A stretch of 52,048 bases of DNA from an uncultured Octadecabacter sp. (lineage in GTDB: Bacteria > Pseudomonadota > Alphaproteobacteria > Rhodobacterales > Rhodobacteraceae), in contig CALBVZ010000070.1 of the NCBI GenBank assembly GCA_937969445.1, forward strand, positions 1 to 52,048, given 5' to 3'. Of the stretch, positions 41,858 through 51,551 are shown one piece after another. Under the pieces are notes generated by a model. That model was given only the letters and a program-made list of their open reading frames with translations. It ran no database searches and had not been told where the DNA came from. A program made the translations under genes and the position numbers. How positions within the stretch are numbered: the first letter of the stretch is position 1; each line of letters begins with the position of its first letter.

Positions 41858-42541
41858 CTACCCTAACGCATAACCTGCGCCGCGCACCGTGCGCACAGGG
41901 TCCGGACCGCCGTTGCTTGTTAGAATCTTGCGCAACCGTCCGATGTGAACATCAACCGTGCGCGTGTCCACGTAGATGTCACGACCCCAAACACGATCCA
42001 GCAACAAATCACGGCTCCAGACGCGGCCAGGGTTTTCCATGAACGTTGCAAGCAGGCGGAATTCAGTCGGGCCAAGCTTTAGCTCAGCACTATTGCGGGT
42101 TACGCGGTGGGTTTCGCCGTCCAGCGTGATGTCTTCAAACGTCAACACCTGCCCTACGGTACTTGGCCGCACACGGCGCAATTGGGTGCGAACGCGGGCC
42201 ATCAGTTCGGCAACCGTATAAGGCTTGACGACATAGTCATCCGCACCGGTTTCTAGTCCACGCACCTTGTCGACTTCCTCGGATCGGGCGGACAGCATGA
42301 TGATCGGGATATTGCGGGTCTCAGACCGCGCCTTAAGCTGCCGGCAGATTTCAATGCCCGACACATGGGGCAACATCCAATCCAACACGATCATATCTGG
42401 CGCGTCTTCCTCAACCGACAAAAGCCCCTTCTCACCATCAGCTGCGGTGCTAACGCGGTACCCTTCCGCACTTAGGTTATAGCTAAGAACTTCGCGCTGT
42501 GCAGGTTCGTCTTCAATTATGAGGACATGGGGTTGGGACAC
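41858..42541 (-). CDS. phoB: Phosphate regulon response regulator
   Basis: A 227-residue OmpR/PhoB-type regulator. Receiver domain: acidic pocket Glu10/Asp11, phospho-acceptor Asp54 in IVLDWMLPHVSG, and the Lys near 105 (VVKPYTVAEL). The C-terminal winged helix has the GPTEFRLLATFMENPGRVWSRDLLLDRVWG line, with the DNA-recognition helix TRTVDVHIGRLRKIL. It activates pst genes when phosphate is low. It is last in the leftward operon, three bases after phoU. A PhoB site is visible before pstS. Confidence 0.95.
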   Translation of the reverse strand: MSQPHVLIIEDEPAQREVLSYNLSAEGYRVSTAADGEKGLLSVEEDAPDMIVLDWMLPHVSGIEICRQLKARSETRNIPIIMLSARSEEVDKVRGLETGADDYVVKPYTVAELMARVRTQLRRVRPSTVGQVLTFEDITLDGETHRVTRNSAELKLGPTEFRLLATFMENPGRVWSRDLLLDRVWGRDIYVDTRTVDVHIGRLRKILTSNGGPDPVRTVRGAGYALG

Positions 42542-42544
42542 GGG

Positions 42545-43249
42545 TTAAAACTCTTCTGCCGCGATTGTGCTGCTCATCTTCGGGCGGTCCTCCTCAGGCA
42601 TTTCGCCTGTCACCATATATATAACCTGTTCGGCCATATTGGTGACCAGATCGCCCATGCGTTCAACGTTTTTGGCAATGAAATGCATGTGCATACAGGC
42701 TGAAATGTTGCGCGGATCTTCCATCATGAACGTCAGGAATTCGCGGAAAAGCGCATTGTACATCTGATCCACGTCAAGATCGCGTTGGCGCACGCTTTCG
42801 GCCAGTTCAACATCGTTGCGCACATAAGCATCCAGCGCGTCACCCAGCATGGATTGCACTTCTTTGGACATCCGGCGCAGAGCCGAGTCCGCACCGCTGA
42901 TCGGCTTTAGGTCGGCGAGAATCGGCGTACGTTTCGCGATGTTCTTGGCGTAATCGCCAACCCGTTCCAGCGACGCGGACAGTTTTAACACGGACAAAAG
43001 CGTACGCAGGTCTTTGGAAACGGGGGCCCGCAGCGCAATGGTTCGTGCGGCGGCCTCGTTAATCTGTTCTTCCAGGGCATCAATCGCTTTGTCATCCTTA
43101 CGCACCACTTCGGCACGCTCGATATCTCGCACCTCAAGCGCCTTTGCGCTCTCTAGGATGGCATGTTCAACCATGCCGCCCATCTTCATGATTAGCGATT
43201 GAATTTGTTCAAGATCGCGGTCGTAGGCTGATGAAATATGTTCGTTCAT
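42545..43249 (-). CDS. phoU: Phosphate transport accessory protein PhoU
   Basis: A 234-residue all-helical cytosolic protein made of two similar three-helix bundles. Conserved metal-binding patterns such as VVRKDDKAIDALEEQI and RVGDYAKNIAKR in the first half, and ERMGDLVTNMAEQVIY in the second, are present. It connects the Pst transporter with PhoR, keeping the regulon off in high phosphate. It follows pstB after 10 bases and precedes phoB by three bases. Confidence 0.95.
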   Translation of the reverse strand: MNEHISSAYDRDLEQIQSLIMKMGGMVEHAILESAKALEVRDIERAEVVRKDDKAIDALEEQINEAAARTIALRAPVSKDLRTLLSVLKLSASLERVGDYAKNIAKRTPILADLKPISGADSALRRMSKEVQSMLGDALDAYVRNDVELAESVRQRDLDVDQMYNALFREFLTFMMEDPRNISACMHMHFIAKNVERMGDLVTNMAEQVIYMVTGEMPEEDRPKMSSTIAAEEF

Positions 43250-43259
43250 GTCGCTCTCC

Positions 43260-44069
43260 TTACCCGATCCGGCCAGAGATATAGCTCTCTGTGCGTGGAT
43301 CTTCGGGGTTGGTGAAAATCTTATCCGTTTCGTCGAATTCGACCAGATTGCCGAGGTGGAAGAAGGCTGTTTTCTGGCTCACACGTGCGGCTTGCTGCAT
43401 AGAGTGGGTCACGATCACAACGCTAAAGCTTTGGCGCAACTCGTCGATCAGTTCCTCAACTTGGGCCGTTGCGATCGGGTCAAGCGCCGAACAGGGTTCG
43501 TCCATCAGCAGAACTTCAGGGGCCGTGGCAATCGCACGCGCAATACACAAACGCTGCTGTTGACCGCCTGATAGTCCAGTCCCAGGTGAGTGCAACCGAT
43601 CCTTGGCTTCCGTCCAAAGCGCAGCTTTGCGCAGGGATTGCTCGACGATTTCGTCAAGCTCAGCCTTGTTGCGGGCCAGACCGTGGATTTTCGGACCATA
43701 AGCCACATTGTCATAGATAGACTTCGGAAACGGGTTTGGTTTTTGAAATACCATCCCCACCTTGGCGCGAAGCTGCACAGGGTCAACGGCGGGATCATAG
43801 ATGTCTTCGCCATCAAGCAGAATGTCACCCTCTACACGGCAGATATCAATCGTGTCATTCATCCGGTTCAGGCAGCGCAAGAACGTCGACTTGCCGCAGC
43901 CAGACGGGCCAATGAACGCTGTCACGGTCTTGTCGTCGATGTCGACATTTACGTCCTTAATGGCGTGGTTGTCGCCATAGTAGACCTGTACGCCTTTGGC
44001 TGAGATTTTGTAGTCGGTCATTAGGTCCGTGTCCTTCACGTTCGTATCTGTCACGTTCGTATCTTTCAT
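43260..44069 (-). CDS. pstB: Phosphate ABC transporter ATPase
   Basis: A 269-residue ATPase energising phosphate uptake. Walker [10 protein letters not shown], signature [16 protein letters not shown], Walker [17 protein letters not shown]-loop VTHSMQQA. The ATG 44069 lies two bases after the pstA stop; another ATG at 44021 would remove a 16-residue N-terminal extension with a near-repeat [13 protein letters not shown]. That extension is encoded by a 15-base direct repeat (AGATACGAACGTGA twice) and is not part of typical PstB, so the shorter form is also plausible. Both have a usable ribosome site. Confidence 0.93.
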   Translation of the reverse strand: MKDTNVTDTNVKDTDLMTDYKISAKGVQVYYGDNHAIKDVNVDIDDKTVTAFIGPSGCGKSTFLRCLNRMNDTIDICRVEGDILLDGEDIYDPAVDPVQLRAKVGMVFQKPNPFPKSIYDNVAYGPKIHGLARNKAELDEIVEQSLRKAALWTEAKDRLHSPGTGLSGGQQQRLCIARAIATAPEVLLMDEPCSALDPIATAQVEELIDELRQSFSVVIVTHSMQQAARVSQKTAFFHLGNLVEFDETDKIFTNPEDPRTESYISGRIG

Positions 44070-44071
44070 AT

Positions 44072-45379
44072 CTACCACCGACGCTCGAATTTTTTGCGCA
44101 AGAAGATGGCGATGGCGTTCATCAACAACAAGAACACCAGCAGCACGATAATCCCGCCCCATGCTTTTTCATAAAAACCCACGTCAGCACGTGCGGCCCA
44201 TGTGTAAATTTGCGCGGGCATGGCGGAGTTCGGGTCCAAGAAACCAGATGCAACGCCATCCGGGTACTCGCGGGCAACAAATCCGACCATTCCGATCAAC
44301 AGCAGCGGTGCGGTTTCACCCAAAGCCTGCGCCAGCCCGATGATCGTGCCCGTCAAGATCCCCGGCATCGCCAGTGGCAGCACGTGGTGTGTCACTGATT
44401 GCATCTTGGACGCGCCGATGCCCAGTGCCGCGTCGCGAATGGATGGCGGCACGGACTTCAGGGATGCACGCGTGGAAATGATGATCGTTGGCAATGTCAT
44501 CAACGTCAGAACCAAGCCCCCGACCAGCGGCGCGGATTGTGGTAAGTGCATGAACTGGATGAACACGGAGAGACCCAAGATACCGAACACGATGGACGGC
44601 ACCGCCGCGAGGTTAGAAATATTGACCTCAACCAAGTCGGTGAAGCGGTTCTTTGGTGCGAATTCTTCTAGATAGATAGATGCAGCGACACCGATTGGGA
44701 GGCTTAGGAAGAGAACAACCAACATCATAAAGAACGAGCCAATCACAGAGGCCCCGATCCCCGCCCCACCTGGGTTATCCACGCCAGAATCTTTGCCAGT
44801 CAGGAACGCCCAGTTGAAGCGCCCTGTCATCAAGCCCGCGTCGCGCAGCACGTCCACGATATCGAGGTCAGCTTTCTCAAGGAAGCGGCTGTCGACCAAG
44901 GTGTCACGCGTTACACGTCCGCGAAAGTAACCTTCAACCCGTGATGATAGTTGAAGCTGAAATGTGGTCGGCTGGCCAATGTCGTCTGGGTTTTCGCGGT
45001 AATGGGTGCGGATGTCGCCACCAACTTTGCCAAGCAAACGTTCCAACGCAGCGGCATCATATTCAACATCAACGCCGTTTGCATCGAGTTGCTCAGAGAA
45101 GTTATCGATAAAGATGTCGCGATAAACGGCTGTCTTCAACAGCTGGCTTTCGGCGTCATCAAACTGTTCTTGGCTCAGTGTGACTTCCAACTTCATCACA
45201 TATTGCGTGAAGGCTGGCAGGCCGGACTTTACGATCGTGAATGTCAGCGCGGCCAAGAAAAGCCCACCAATCGCAATCGCAACGATACCATAGGCACGGA
45301 ACCGTTTTTCGGCGGCGTTGCGTTTCTTGGTGCGTGGATCTTGCACCTTCAACGATGTGAATTTGGATGTGTCAGTCAT
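44072..45379 (-). CDS. pstA: Phosphate ABC transporter permease PstA
   Basis: A 435-residue inner-membrane permease, longer than E. coli PstA because of an N-terminal cytoplasmic stretch and a soluble insert. One hydrophobic helix near residues 35-55 is followed by about 150 hydrophilic residues (probable periplasmic domain). The permease core of about five helices follows (VSIGFFMMLVV-like region, [36 protein letters not shown] docking loop). The ATG 45379 overlaps the pstC stop by one base. The frame open to 45436 would overlap pstC by 58 bases and is rejected. Confidence 0.9.
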   Translation of the reverse strand: MTDTSKFTSLKVQDPRTKKRNAAEKRFRAYGIVAIAIGGLFLAALTFTIVKSGLPAFTQYVMKLEVTLSQEQFDDAESQLLKTAVYRDIFIDNFSEQLDANGVDVEYDAAALERLLGKVGGDIRTHYRENPDDIGQPTTFQLQLSSRVEGYFRGRVTRDTLVDSRFLEKADLDIVDVLRDAGLMTGRFNWAFLTGKDSGVDNPGGAGIGASVIGSFFMMLVVLFLSLPIGVAASIYLEEFAPKNRFTDLVEVNISNLAAVPSIVFGILGLSVFIQFMHLPQSAPLVGGLVLTLMTLPTIIISTRASLKSVPPSIRDAALGIGASKMQSVTHHVLPLAMPGILTGTIIGLAQALGETAPLLLIGMVGFVAREYPDGVASGFLDPNSAMPAQIYTWAARADVGFYEKAWGGIIVLLVFLLLMNAIAIFLRKKFERRW

Positions 45380-46860
45380 CAGTCGTACTGCTCCCGATAC
45401 TTGCGCACAATATAAAGCGCGAAGACGTTCAAACACAGGGTGATGACAAACAAGGTCATCCCGAGCGCAAAGGCCACCATCGTTTCTGGGCTGTTAAATT
45501 CACCGTCTCCGGTCAGCTGGCTGACGATTTTGGCGGTCACTGTTGTCATAGCTTCGAACGGGTTGAGAGACAGGCTGGCCGCAGCCCCTGCCCCAAGAAC
45601 CACGATCATGGTTTCACCAATGGCCCGCGACGTGGCGAGAAGGATCGCACCGACAATGCCGGGTAAGGCTGCGGGTAGGATCACTTGGCGGATGGTTTCA
45701 GATTGCGTCGCACCAAGCCCGTAAGACCCGTCGCGCATCGCTTGCGGTACGGCGTTGATGATGTCGTCAGACAAGGAGGACACGAACGGGATCAACATGA
45801 TGCCCATGACAGAACCCGCAGTAATCGCAGCAGTTCCGCCTGACATCCAGTTCACACCGAACAGTCCACCGCTGCCAAAGGCGCTGACCAAAAGCGGGCC
45901 AACTGTAAGCAGCGCGAACAATCCGTAAACAATCGTTGGGATCCCTGCGAGGATTTCCAACATCGGTTTGGCCACGGCGCGCACACGGTCAGACGCGTAT
46001 TCCGACAAGTAGATTGCGGAAAACAGGCCTAGCGGAACTGCGACGATCAAGGAGATGATCGAGATAAACATCGTGCCCCAAATCAGCGGCAAGAACCCAA
46101 GGTCAGACGCACCGCCACGCCCAGAAAAGCTCGGCTCCCAACGGGTGCCGAAGAAGAAGTCGGCGGCAGGAAACGCGTCAAAGAAATTGATGGTATTAAA
46201 AATCAGGCTCAGCACGATGCCGACTGTCGTTAGAACGGCCACCGTCGCGGCACTGAACAGTAGAACCAATACGCCGCGTTCAACGACGTTGCGGGCGCGA
46301 AAATCTTTGTGGGTACGCTGCAAGGCAAACACAAAACCGGCAAGCGCCACGGCAAGCACGGCAAAACCGCGCCAGAAGTTTCCGGTCAGCGCCAATGTTC
46401 GATAGTGACGTGCGCCGTCCAATGTTTGTTGCGTCACCTCAGAACCAACCGCGACGCCAACATCGCCCAGCAAGTCGCGAACATCTGTGGTCTCAGCGTT
46501 AAGCGCCGCGATTTCAGTGTCGGCCAAAACGCCCTCTTGAACGACAACATCCAGACCGTCAGCAACGCGGCGCATATCTTGAATGATAAGCGAGCTAGAC
46601 GCGCCTTCAGCGATATCCTGTTCCGCAATCAGACCAGCGACAGATTGGTTGATCAAAAGCGGTTGGGCGATCAGCCAAATCGCAAGCAAAATCGAAGACG
46701 GCACAAGAACACTAAGTGCAACGTTCTGGCCGTAATATCCCTTGAGGGAGTGGAGCAACCTCTGATCACCATCCGCTGAACCCAGCGCACGACGTGTCCC
46801 CAATATGTAGCCAATGACGCAGAGCGCGAGCACCAAGTTGACGGTTAGCAGCAATGACAT
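45379..46860 (-). CDS. pstC: Phosphate ABC transporter permease PstC
   Basis: A 493-residue permease, also extended relative to E. coli. Two N-terminal helices (LLLTVNLVLALCVIGYILG and SVLVPSSILLAIWLI) flank a soluble region of about 100 residues. The core includes LIVAVPLGLFSAIYLSEYAS, EILAGIPTIVYGLFALL and LGATQSETIRQVILPAALPGIVGA as ATPase contact. The start is the ATG 46860; a TTG 24 bases upstream in the same frame is less likely. GGGGG lies before the ATG. It joins PstA in the pore. Confidence 0.9.
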   Translation of the reverse strand: MSLLLTVNLVLALCVIGYILGTRRALGSADGDQRLLHSLKGYYGQNVALSVLVPSSILLAIWLIAQPLLINQSVAGLIAEQDIAEGASSSLIIQDMRRVADGLDVVVQEGVLADTEIAALNAETTDVRDLLGDVGVAVGSEVTQQTLDGARHYRTLALTGNFWRGFAVLAVALAGFVFALQRTHKDFRARNVVERGVLVLLFSAATVAVLTTVGIVLSLIFNTINFFDAFPAADFFFGTRWEPSFSGRGGASDLGFLPLIWGTMFISIISLIVAVPLGLFSAIYLSEYASDRVRAVAKPMLEILAGIPTIVYGLFALLTVGPLLVSAFGSGGLFGVNWMSGGTAAITAGSVMGIMLIPFVSSLSDDIINAVPQAMRDGSYGLGATQSETIRQVILPAALPGIVGAILLATSRAIGETMIVVLGAGAAASLSLNPFEAMTTVTAKIVSQLTGDGEFNSPETMVAFALGMTLFVITLCLNVFALYIVRKYREQYD

Positions 46861-46912
46861 TTCGGTTGTGCCCCCAAGCAGCAAGCGTGGCCTTTCGGCC
46901 CCAAAGTTAGTT

Positions 46913-46938
46913 CAGGCGGCCCGATGTAGGGCCACCTG
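46913..46938 (-). other. Hairpin between pstS and pstC
   Basis: CAGGCGGCCC/GGGCCACCTG pairs over ten positions with one C-A mismatch and a GATGTA loop, a few bases after the pstS stop. No T run follows. It parallels the hairpin after nrtA and probably protects the binding-protein message. Confidence 0.6.
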
Positions 46939-46956
46939 AGGTCTCATACGGGCGTT

Positions 46957-47994
46957 TTAGTTAACGTCCAATGTTTCTTCTGTTTCTACAGTCGCTTGCG
47001 TCGCTGCAAGCTCAGGGTCCGATACCAGACCGTACTGCGCAAGTGGGCCATCTGGCCCAGCGATTTCGTCAGCGATGAAGAACTGAGCGAATTCTTTCAC
47101 ACCAGGGATCACACCGATGTGCGCCTGCTTGATGAAGAAGAACAATGGGCGGGATACTGGGTAGTCGCCTGCCGCGATTGTTTCAGTCGTTGGCTCAACG
47201 CCACCCATTGTCGCAACTTTGAGGCTGTCTGTGTTGTTCTCGTAGAACGCCAGACCAAATACACCGACACCGTTCGGGTTTGCTTCGATACGGGCCAGTG
47301 TTTCTGTGTAGTCACCGTCGATGTCGACGGTGATGCCATTGCCGCGCACTTCGATGCATGCATCTTCAGCGTCGTCTTCGGACATGCCAGATTCCATCAT
47401 CGCTGCCATTGCGCCTGTTTCTTCACAGCCAACCAGCAGAACTTTGTCCTCGAACACTTCACGTGTGCCGTGCTTTGTACCCGGGATGAAGGCTACGATG
47501 TCATCAGCTGGCAGGTCAGCGTTAAAATCAGCCCACTGTGTGTGGGGGTTCGCGACAACTTCGCCGTCTACCAGTACAGTCGCGCCAAGTGCGTTGAAGA
47601 TGTCAGCAGGTTCAAACGCTGTGTATGCAGGGCCGTCGATCTGGGACGCAAATACAATGCCATCATAACCGATGCGCACTTCGATGATGTCAGTCACACC
47701 GTTTTCCAAGCACAGTTCGATGTCACTGTCGCGGATCGGGCGGCTGGAGTTTGCGATGTCGATGGTGTTTTCACCAACACCTTCACAGAACCGCTTAAGG
47801 CCAGCGGAAGACCCACCAGATTCAACAACCGGTGTTGGGAAATCTGTGTTGTCGCCGAACGCTTCGGCAACGATAGATGCATATGGAAGCACTGTAGACG
47901 AACCAGCGATCTGGACGTTTTCACGCGCTGTTGCGGCAGTTGCTGAGATCGCAGCGATCGCGAGCGTTGAGGCAGTCATTTTGAGAACGGACAT
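46957..47994 (-). CDS. pstS: Phosphate ABC transporter substrate-binding protein
   Basis: A 345-residue periplasmic phosphate-binding protein. Signal peptide residues 1-24 (ends TAATA). Phosphate-pocket motifs: IAGSSTVLPY at the N-terminus, ESGGSSAGLKRFC, DIANSSRPI and PGTKHGTREVFEDKV. The start ATG 47994 is preferred because AGGAG lies five bases upstream and it directly precedes the signal peptide; longer frames to 48054 have no support. The upstream gap contains a clear PhoB site. First gene of the Pst operon proper. Confidence 0.95.
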   Translation of the reverse strand: MSVLKMTASTLAIAAISATAATARENVQIAGSSTVLPYASIVAEAFGDNTDFPTPVVESGGSSAGLKRFCEGVGENTIDIANSSRPIRDSDIELCLENGVTDIIEVRIGYDGIVFASQIDGPAYTAFEPADIFNALGATVLVDGEVVANPHTQWADFNADLPADDIVAFIPGTKHGTREVFEDKVLLVGCEETGAMAAMMESGMSEDDAEDACIEVRGNGITVDIDGDYTETLARIEANPNGVGVFGLAFYENNTDSLKVATMGGVEPTTETIAAGDYPVSRPLFFFIKQAHIGVIPGVKEFAQFFIADEIAGPDGPLAQYGLVSDPELAATQATVETEETLDVN

Positions 47995-48081
47995 TGTAAC
48001 TCCTACGTTTGTCATCATCTCTCGCCATTCGCGAACCGAAGGGCGTTGAGGCACGTACTAGAAGGTCCTCGCAAAGCTTTT

Positions 48082-48110
48082 GTGACGGTAATGTAAAAGT
48101 AATATGACAG
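48082..48110 (-). promoter_or_regulatory. Pho box upstream of pstS
   Basis: On the minus strand CTGTCAT, CTTTTAC and CCGTCAC occur at exact 11-base steps separated by ATTA twice. This is the tandem arrangement bound by PhoB (CTGTCAT-N4-repeat). It sits about 90 bases before the pstS start and just after phoR. Confidence 0.8.
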
Positions 48111-48122
48111 TGTTAAACAACG

Positions 48123-49181
48123 TTAACCATGTTGGACCCGAGATGTGCTATCAACGGGTAAAACCACTTTAAATTCAGAACCTTCGCCCATAACACTGGA
48201 AATGCGCAGCCGCCCTCTGTGACGGTTAATAATGTGCTTTACGATGGCCAATCCAAGCCCGGTTCCCCCGACTTCGCGGCTTCTGTGACTATCCACGCGG
48301 TAAAACCGTTCTGTGAGCCGTGCGATGGCATGGCTTGGGATCCCGATTCCATTGTCACGCACCGTGATTTGCACACCATCTTGCATGATGGCGCGTTCAT
48401 GTTCGGGTGCTGATAGATCAATCGTAACCTCACCGCCCTCAACACCGTATTTGATTGCGTTTTCAATGAGATTGCTGAAAACTTGCCAAAGCTGTTCGCG
48501 GTCTGCGACGATTTCGATGTCTGTTTCGGGCAAGTCCGCCAAAAGGGTCACTGTCTTTGCGGCAGCAACAGGCGTTAGGGCCGCAAGGACCTCGTTGATC
48601 AGTCTTTGCAAGTGGACTTCGGTGGTGGGACGCAATCGAATATCGCTTTCAACGCGGCTTAGCGACAATAGGTCCTCGACCAAACGATGCATGCGCCCTG
48701 CTTCTTGATCCATGATCCCTAGAAAACGCTCAATTGCGGCGGGGTCGTTCTTGGCAGGGCCACGAAGCGTTTCGATGAACCCTTGCAAAGATGTAAGCGG
48801 CGTTCGCATTTCATGGCTGACATTGGCGACAAAATCGCGGCGCATGTCCTCGGCCTGCTCAAGCGCTGTGAGGTCTTGGTAAGACAGAACCACTGCTAGA
48901 CCATCAGAAACTTCGGCGCAGCGCACCGAAACCTCAAACGTGATACCCTGGACGCCGTCATTACCAAGATAGGTCGTCGTGCGCGCTACTTGGTCCTTCA
49001 AAGTGGCCTCAACCGCATCCAGCAACGCGGGTTGGCGCAATGCGGTGATATAAGGCATCCCTTCACAGTCCATTCCGACCAATTGCTTGGCCGGTTCGTT
49101 AATCCCAATGACCCGTTCATCCTGACCAACCAGAATGATGGGCTGCGGCAGAGCAAGGATCACGGATTTGGCGTCAGACAT
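48123..49181 (-). CDS. phoR: Phosphate regulon sensor kinase PhoR, without membrane segments
   Basis: A 352-residue histidine kinase: PAS domain at residues 5-110 (LPQPIILVGQDERVIGINEPAK), HisKA with phospho-acceptor His123 (FVANVSHEMRTPLTS), and an HATPase_c with N box NLIENAIKYG and G boxes DNGIGIP and GGTGLGLAI. There is no N-terminal transmembrane pair, unlike E. coli PhoR, so it is predicted to be soluble or tethered through PhoU/Pst. It is followed by a 128-base gap with the Pho box, then pstS. Three bases separate it from the upstream gamma-family PLP gene, so it may be read through from there too. Confidence 0.92.
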   Translation of the reverse strand: MSDAKSVILALPQPIILVGQDERVIGINEPAKQLVGMDCEGMPYITALRQPALLDAVEATLKDQVARTTTYLGNDGVQGITFEVSVRCAEVSDGLAVVLSYQDLTALEQAEDMRRDFVANVSHEMRTPLTSLQGFIETLRGPAKNDPAAIERFLGIMDQEAGRMHRLVEDLLSLSRVESDIRLRPTTEVHLQRLINEVLAALTPVAAAKTVTLLADLPETDIEIVADREQLWQVFSNLIENAIKYGVEGGEVTIDLSAPEHERAIMQDGVQITVRDNGIGIPSHAIARLTERFYRVDSHRSREVGGTGLGLAIVKHIINRHRGRLRISSVMGEGSEFKVVLPVDSTSRVQHG

Positions 49182-49184
49182 ACT

Positions 49185-50366
49185 TTATGCTTTTTGGCTT
49201 TCGGTGATGGCATTGCTGATCTCTTCAATCAGCAACTTCGGCTCCTCAAGCCCAACCGAGACCCGAAAGAACCCTTCCGACATGCCAAGGTCTGCACGCG
49301 CTTCGGGAGACAGTGCGCGGTGGGAAGACGACGCAGGATGGCTGAGGGTTGTTCCCACATCCCCCAAGGTCGGCGCGAACGGCAATTCGGGTGCAGCACG
49401 GGTTAATGCATCTGCGGCGGCACGTCCGCCTTCAACTTCAAAGCTAAGCATATTGCCGGGACGATCCCCCAGAATTTGAAGGCCTCGGTTGTGGTCCGGG
49501 TGATCCGCGCGACTGGGGTGAATAACGCGTTTCACGCCCTTCACATCGGCCAAAGCCGCAGCCAATTTAATGGCCGTTGCCTCAGCGCGATCATAGCGCA
49601 GATCGAAGGTCTGCAAGCCACGTTCAGCCAACCAGCAATCAAACGGGCTTGCCGTCATACCGAAGGTTGTATTGGCGATATAGATTTGCTCCATCAATTC
49701 AGGGTCTTTGGCGACCACATAGCCCAGCGTCGCATCCGCGTGGCCTGCAAGCAGTTTGGTGACCGAATGCAAAACGATGTCCGCGCCGTTTTCAAACGGC
49801 AGATAGCTGCGCGGCGTGGTGAATGTGTTGTCGACCACCAACAGAATACCGCGCTCATTGGCGATTTTGGCGATGCCAACCATGTCGGCAATCCGGATCG
49901 TCGGGTTCGACACCACCTCAACAACCATCATCCGTGTGTTCGGTTTGATCGCCGCCTCAAAGGAGGCCGCGTCAGTTGGATCCGCTAATGTGGTTTCCAC
50001 ACCAAAACGCGGCAAATCCTGCGTCATCATCCGCAAGGTGCGACCATATAACTGATCCGCACCAATGACATGATCGCCAGCTTTCAAGATGCCCAGAAAC
50101 ACCGCAGACACAGCCGCCATGCCAGACCCGTTCACGATACCGCCTGTAACACCTTCCAGCATATCGATCTTTTGCGCCAGAACTGTCGCGTTCGGATGAC
50201 CTTCACGGGCATAGGTGAATCCGCTGCCGTCCGCATATTGTTGATCAAGCGAACTTGGGTCCGGAGAAGAATAGACGACCGTTGGCTGAAGCGGCGTCGC
50301 GACGGGGCGTGACACGCTTGTGGGCCATTCTGGGCGGCGTGATAAGGATTTGGGTGTACCGCTCAT
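49185..50366 (-). CDS. PLP-dependent cystathionine gamma-synthase/lyase family enzyme
   Basis: A 393-residue fold-type I enzyme of trans-sulfuration. PLP Lys204 is in HSVTKLLAGHAD. Asp179 in VVDNTF and the Tyr-x-Arg of FTYAREGHPN (residues 50-59) are typical. It could be cystathionine gamma-synthase, gamma- or beta-lyase, or methionine gamma-lyase; sequence alone does not decide, and no met gene is adjacent. It overlaps the carbonic anhydrase-like gene by four bases (50363-50366), which makes a functional link possible. The start ATG 50366 lies in that overlap. Confidence 0.88.
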   Translation of the reverse strand: MSGTPKSLSRRPEWPTSVSRPVATPLQPTVVYSSPDPSSLDQQYADGSGFTYAREGHPNATVLAQKIDMLEGVTGGIVNGSGMAAVSAVFLGILKAGDHVIGADQLYGRTLRMMTQDLPRFGVETTLADPTDAASFEAAIKPNTRMMVVEVVSNPTIRIADMVGIAKIANERGILLVVDNTFTTPRSYLPFENGADIVLHSVTKLLAGHADATLGYVVAKDPELMEQIYIANTTFGMTASPFDCWLAERGLQTFDLRYDRAEATAIKLAAALADVKGVKRVIHPSRADHPDHNRGLQILGDRPGNMLSFEVEGGRAAADALTRAAPELPFAPTLGDVGTTLSHPASSSHRALSPEARADLGMSEGFFRVSVGLEEPKLLIEEISNAITESQKA

Positions 50367-50884
50367 GATTGGATCTCTTTCAGGCCATTGCGGAACCGTG
50401 CCGCGTTTTGTTGGTAACCAAGTGCGGACAGCGTAAGGCCGTTTATCGCTTTTTCGTCCAATTCGCGCACGATTTTACCAATGCCCATAACAAGCGATCC
50501 GTCCGGTATCACTTTGCCTTCGGTAATCAGCGCCCCGGCCCCGATGAGACAGTTTTTGCCGATCACAGCGCCATTCAGCACCGTCGCGCCCATCCCAATC
50601 AGGGAATTTTCGCCAATGGTGCACCCGTGCAGTATCGCCTTGTGACCGATGGTGCAATTACTGCCGATTGTCAGCGGAAAACCCATGTCAGTATGAAGGA
50701 CGCTGTTTTCTTGAACGTTTGATCCTAGGCCGACATGGATCAGCTCGTTGTCGCCGCGCAGAGTGGAGCCAAACCAAACGGACGCCAAATCCGCGATGCT
50801 GACATTACCAATCACATGGGTCCCAGGAGCGACCCATGCGCCATCGTGAACTTCCGGTGATACGCCGTCCAATTCGTAAAGCAT
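50363..50884 (-). CDS. Gamma-class carbonic anhydrase family protein
   Basis: A 173-residue left-handed beta-helix protein with many hexapeptide repeats (residues about 20-130). The Zn-ligand His residues are placed as in gamma carbonic anhydrases: His64 (SVLHTD), His81 and His86 (IGHKAILHG). Gln/Asn and Glu residues around the active site vary, and many such proteins (YrdA/PaaY type) are not active anhydrases. It is probably a cytosolic trimer. Between gmk and the PLP enzyme, coupled to the latter by ATGA. Hydration of CO2 is therefore not certain. Confidence 0.86.
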   Translation of the reverse strand: MLYELDGVSPEVHDGAWVAPGTHVIGNVSIADLASVWFGSTLRGDNELIHVGLGSNVQENSVLHTDMGFPLTIGSNCTIGHKAILHGCTIGENSLIGMGATVLNGAVIGKNCLIGAGALITEGKVIPDGSLVMGIGKIVRELDEKAINGLTLSALGYQQNAARFRNGLKEIQS

Positions 50885-50896
50885 TGTAATCTCCGC

Positions 50897-51550
50897 TTAT
50901 CGGCCCTTCTTCAAACCATCTGTAAACTCGTCATGTAACAATCTTACGTGGTCCGCCAAATCAGGTTGTTGATCCCGTCGCTGGCGTTCACCTTCAACGA
51001 TGGTGCGCAGCTGCGCTTCCGTTGCGTCCAGATCATCGTTGATCAAAACATAGTCGTAAGACCGCCAATGGCTGATCTCATCCCAGCTTTGCATCATGCG
51101 TTTATCGATTGTCTCTTTGTCGTCCTGCCCACGTGATTCCAATCGGCGGCGCAGTTCCGTGATTGAGGGTGGCAGAAAGAAAACGCTCAGAACGTGCTGG
51201 CCAAGCGACGAGTCCTTGATTTGTTCAGCACCTTGCCAATCCACATCAAACAACACGTCACACCCCGCATCGATCGACGCTTTAACGGGACCCTTTGGTG
51301 ATCCATAAAAGTTCCCGAACACATGGGCGTGCTCAAGCATTTCGCCATCCGCAACGAGGTGGCGGAATTCATCTTCCGTGCGGAAATGGTAGTCCTGCCC
51401 ATCTATTTCACCATCACGTGGATTTCGCGTCGTGGCGGACACAGAAAATTCGATCGTCGGATCCCACGCGCGTAACCGTTTGGAATGGGTGGATTTTCCA
51501 GCGCCGGACGGCGAAGACAGAATAATCAGAAGGCCTCGGCGTTGCATCAT
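50897..51550 (-). CDS. gmk: Guanylate kinase
   Basis: A 217-residue cytosolic kinase converting GMP to GDP with ATP. P-loop [10 protein letters not shown] at residues 12-21, GMP-binding region [21 protein letters not shown] near 37-57, and the lid helix [11 protein letters not shown]. Two adjacent ATG codons (51550, 51547) can start it. It follows yicC by one base, the usual order in proteobacteria, and precedes the carbonic-anhydrase-like gene by 12 bases. Confidence 0.96.
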   Translation of the reverse strand: MMQRRGLLIILSSPSGAGKSTHSKRLRAWDPTIEFSVSATTRNPRDGEIDGQDYHFRTEDEFRHLVADGEMLEHAHVFGNFYGSPKGPVKASIDAGCDVLFDVDWQGAEQIKDSSLGQHVLSVFFLPPSITELRRRLESRGQDDKETIDKRMMQSWDEISHWRSYDYVLINDDLDATEAQLRTIVEGERQRRDQQPDLADHVRLLHDEFTDGLKKGR

Positions 51551-51551
51551 A

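Noticed and set aside
45379-45436. Longer PstA start overlapping pstC by 58 bases
   Set aside because: The ATG at 45379 overlaps the pstC stop by one base, a normal coupled arrangement, and the extension has no homology to the family.
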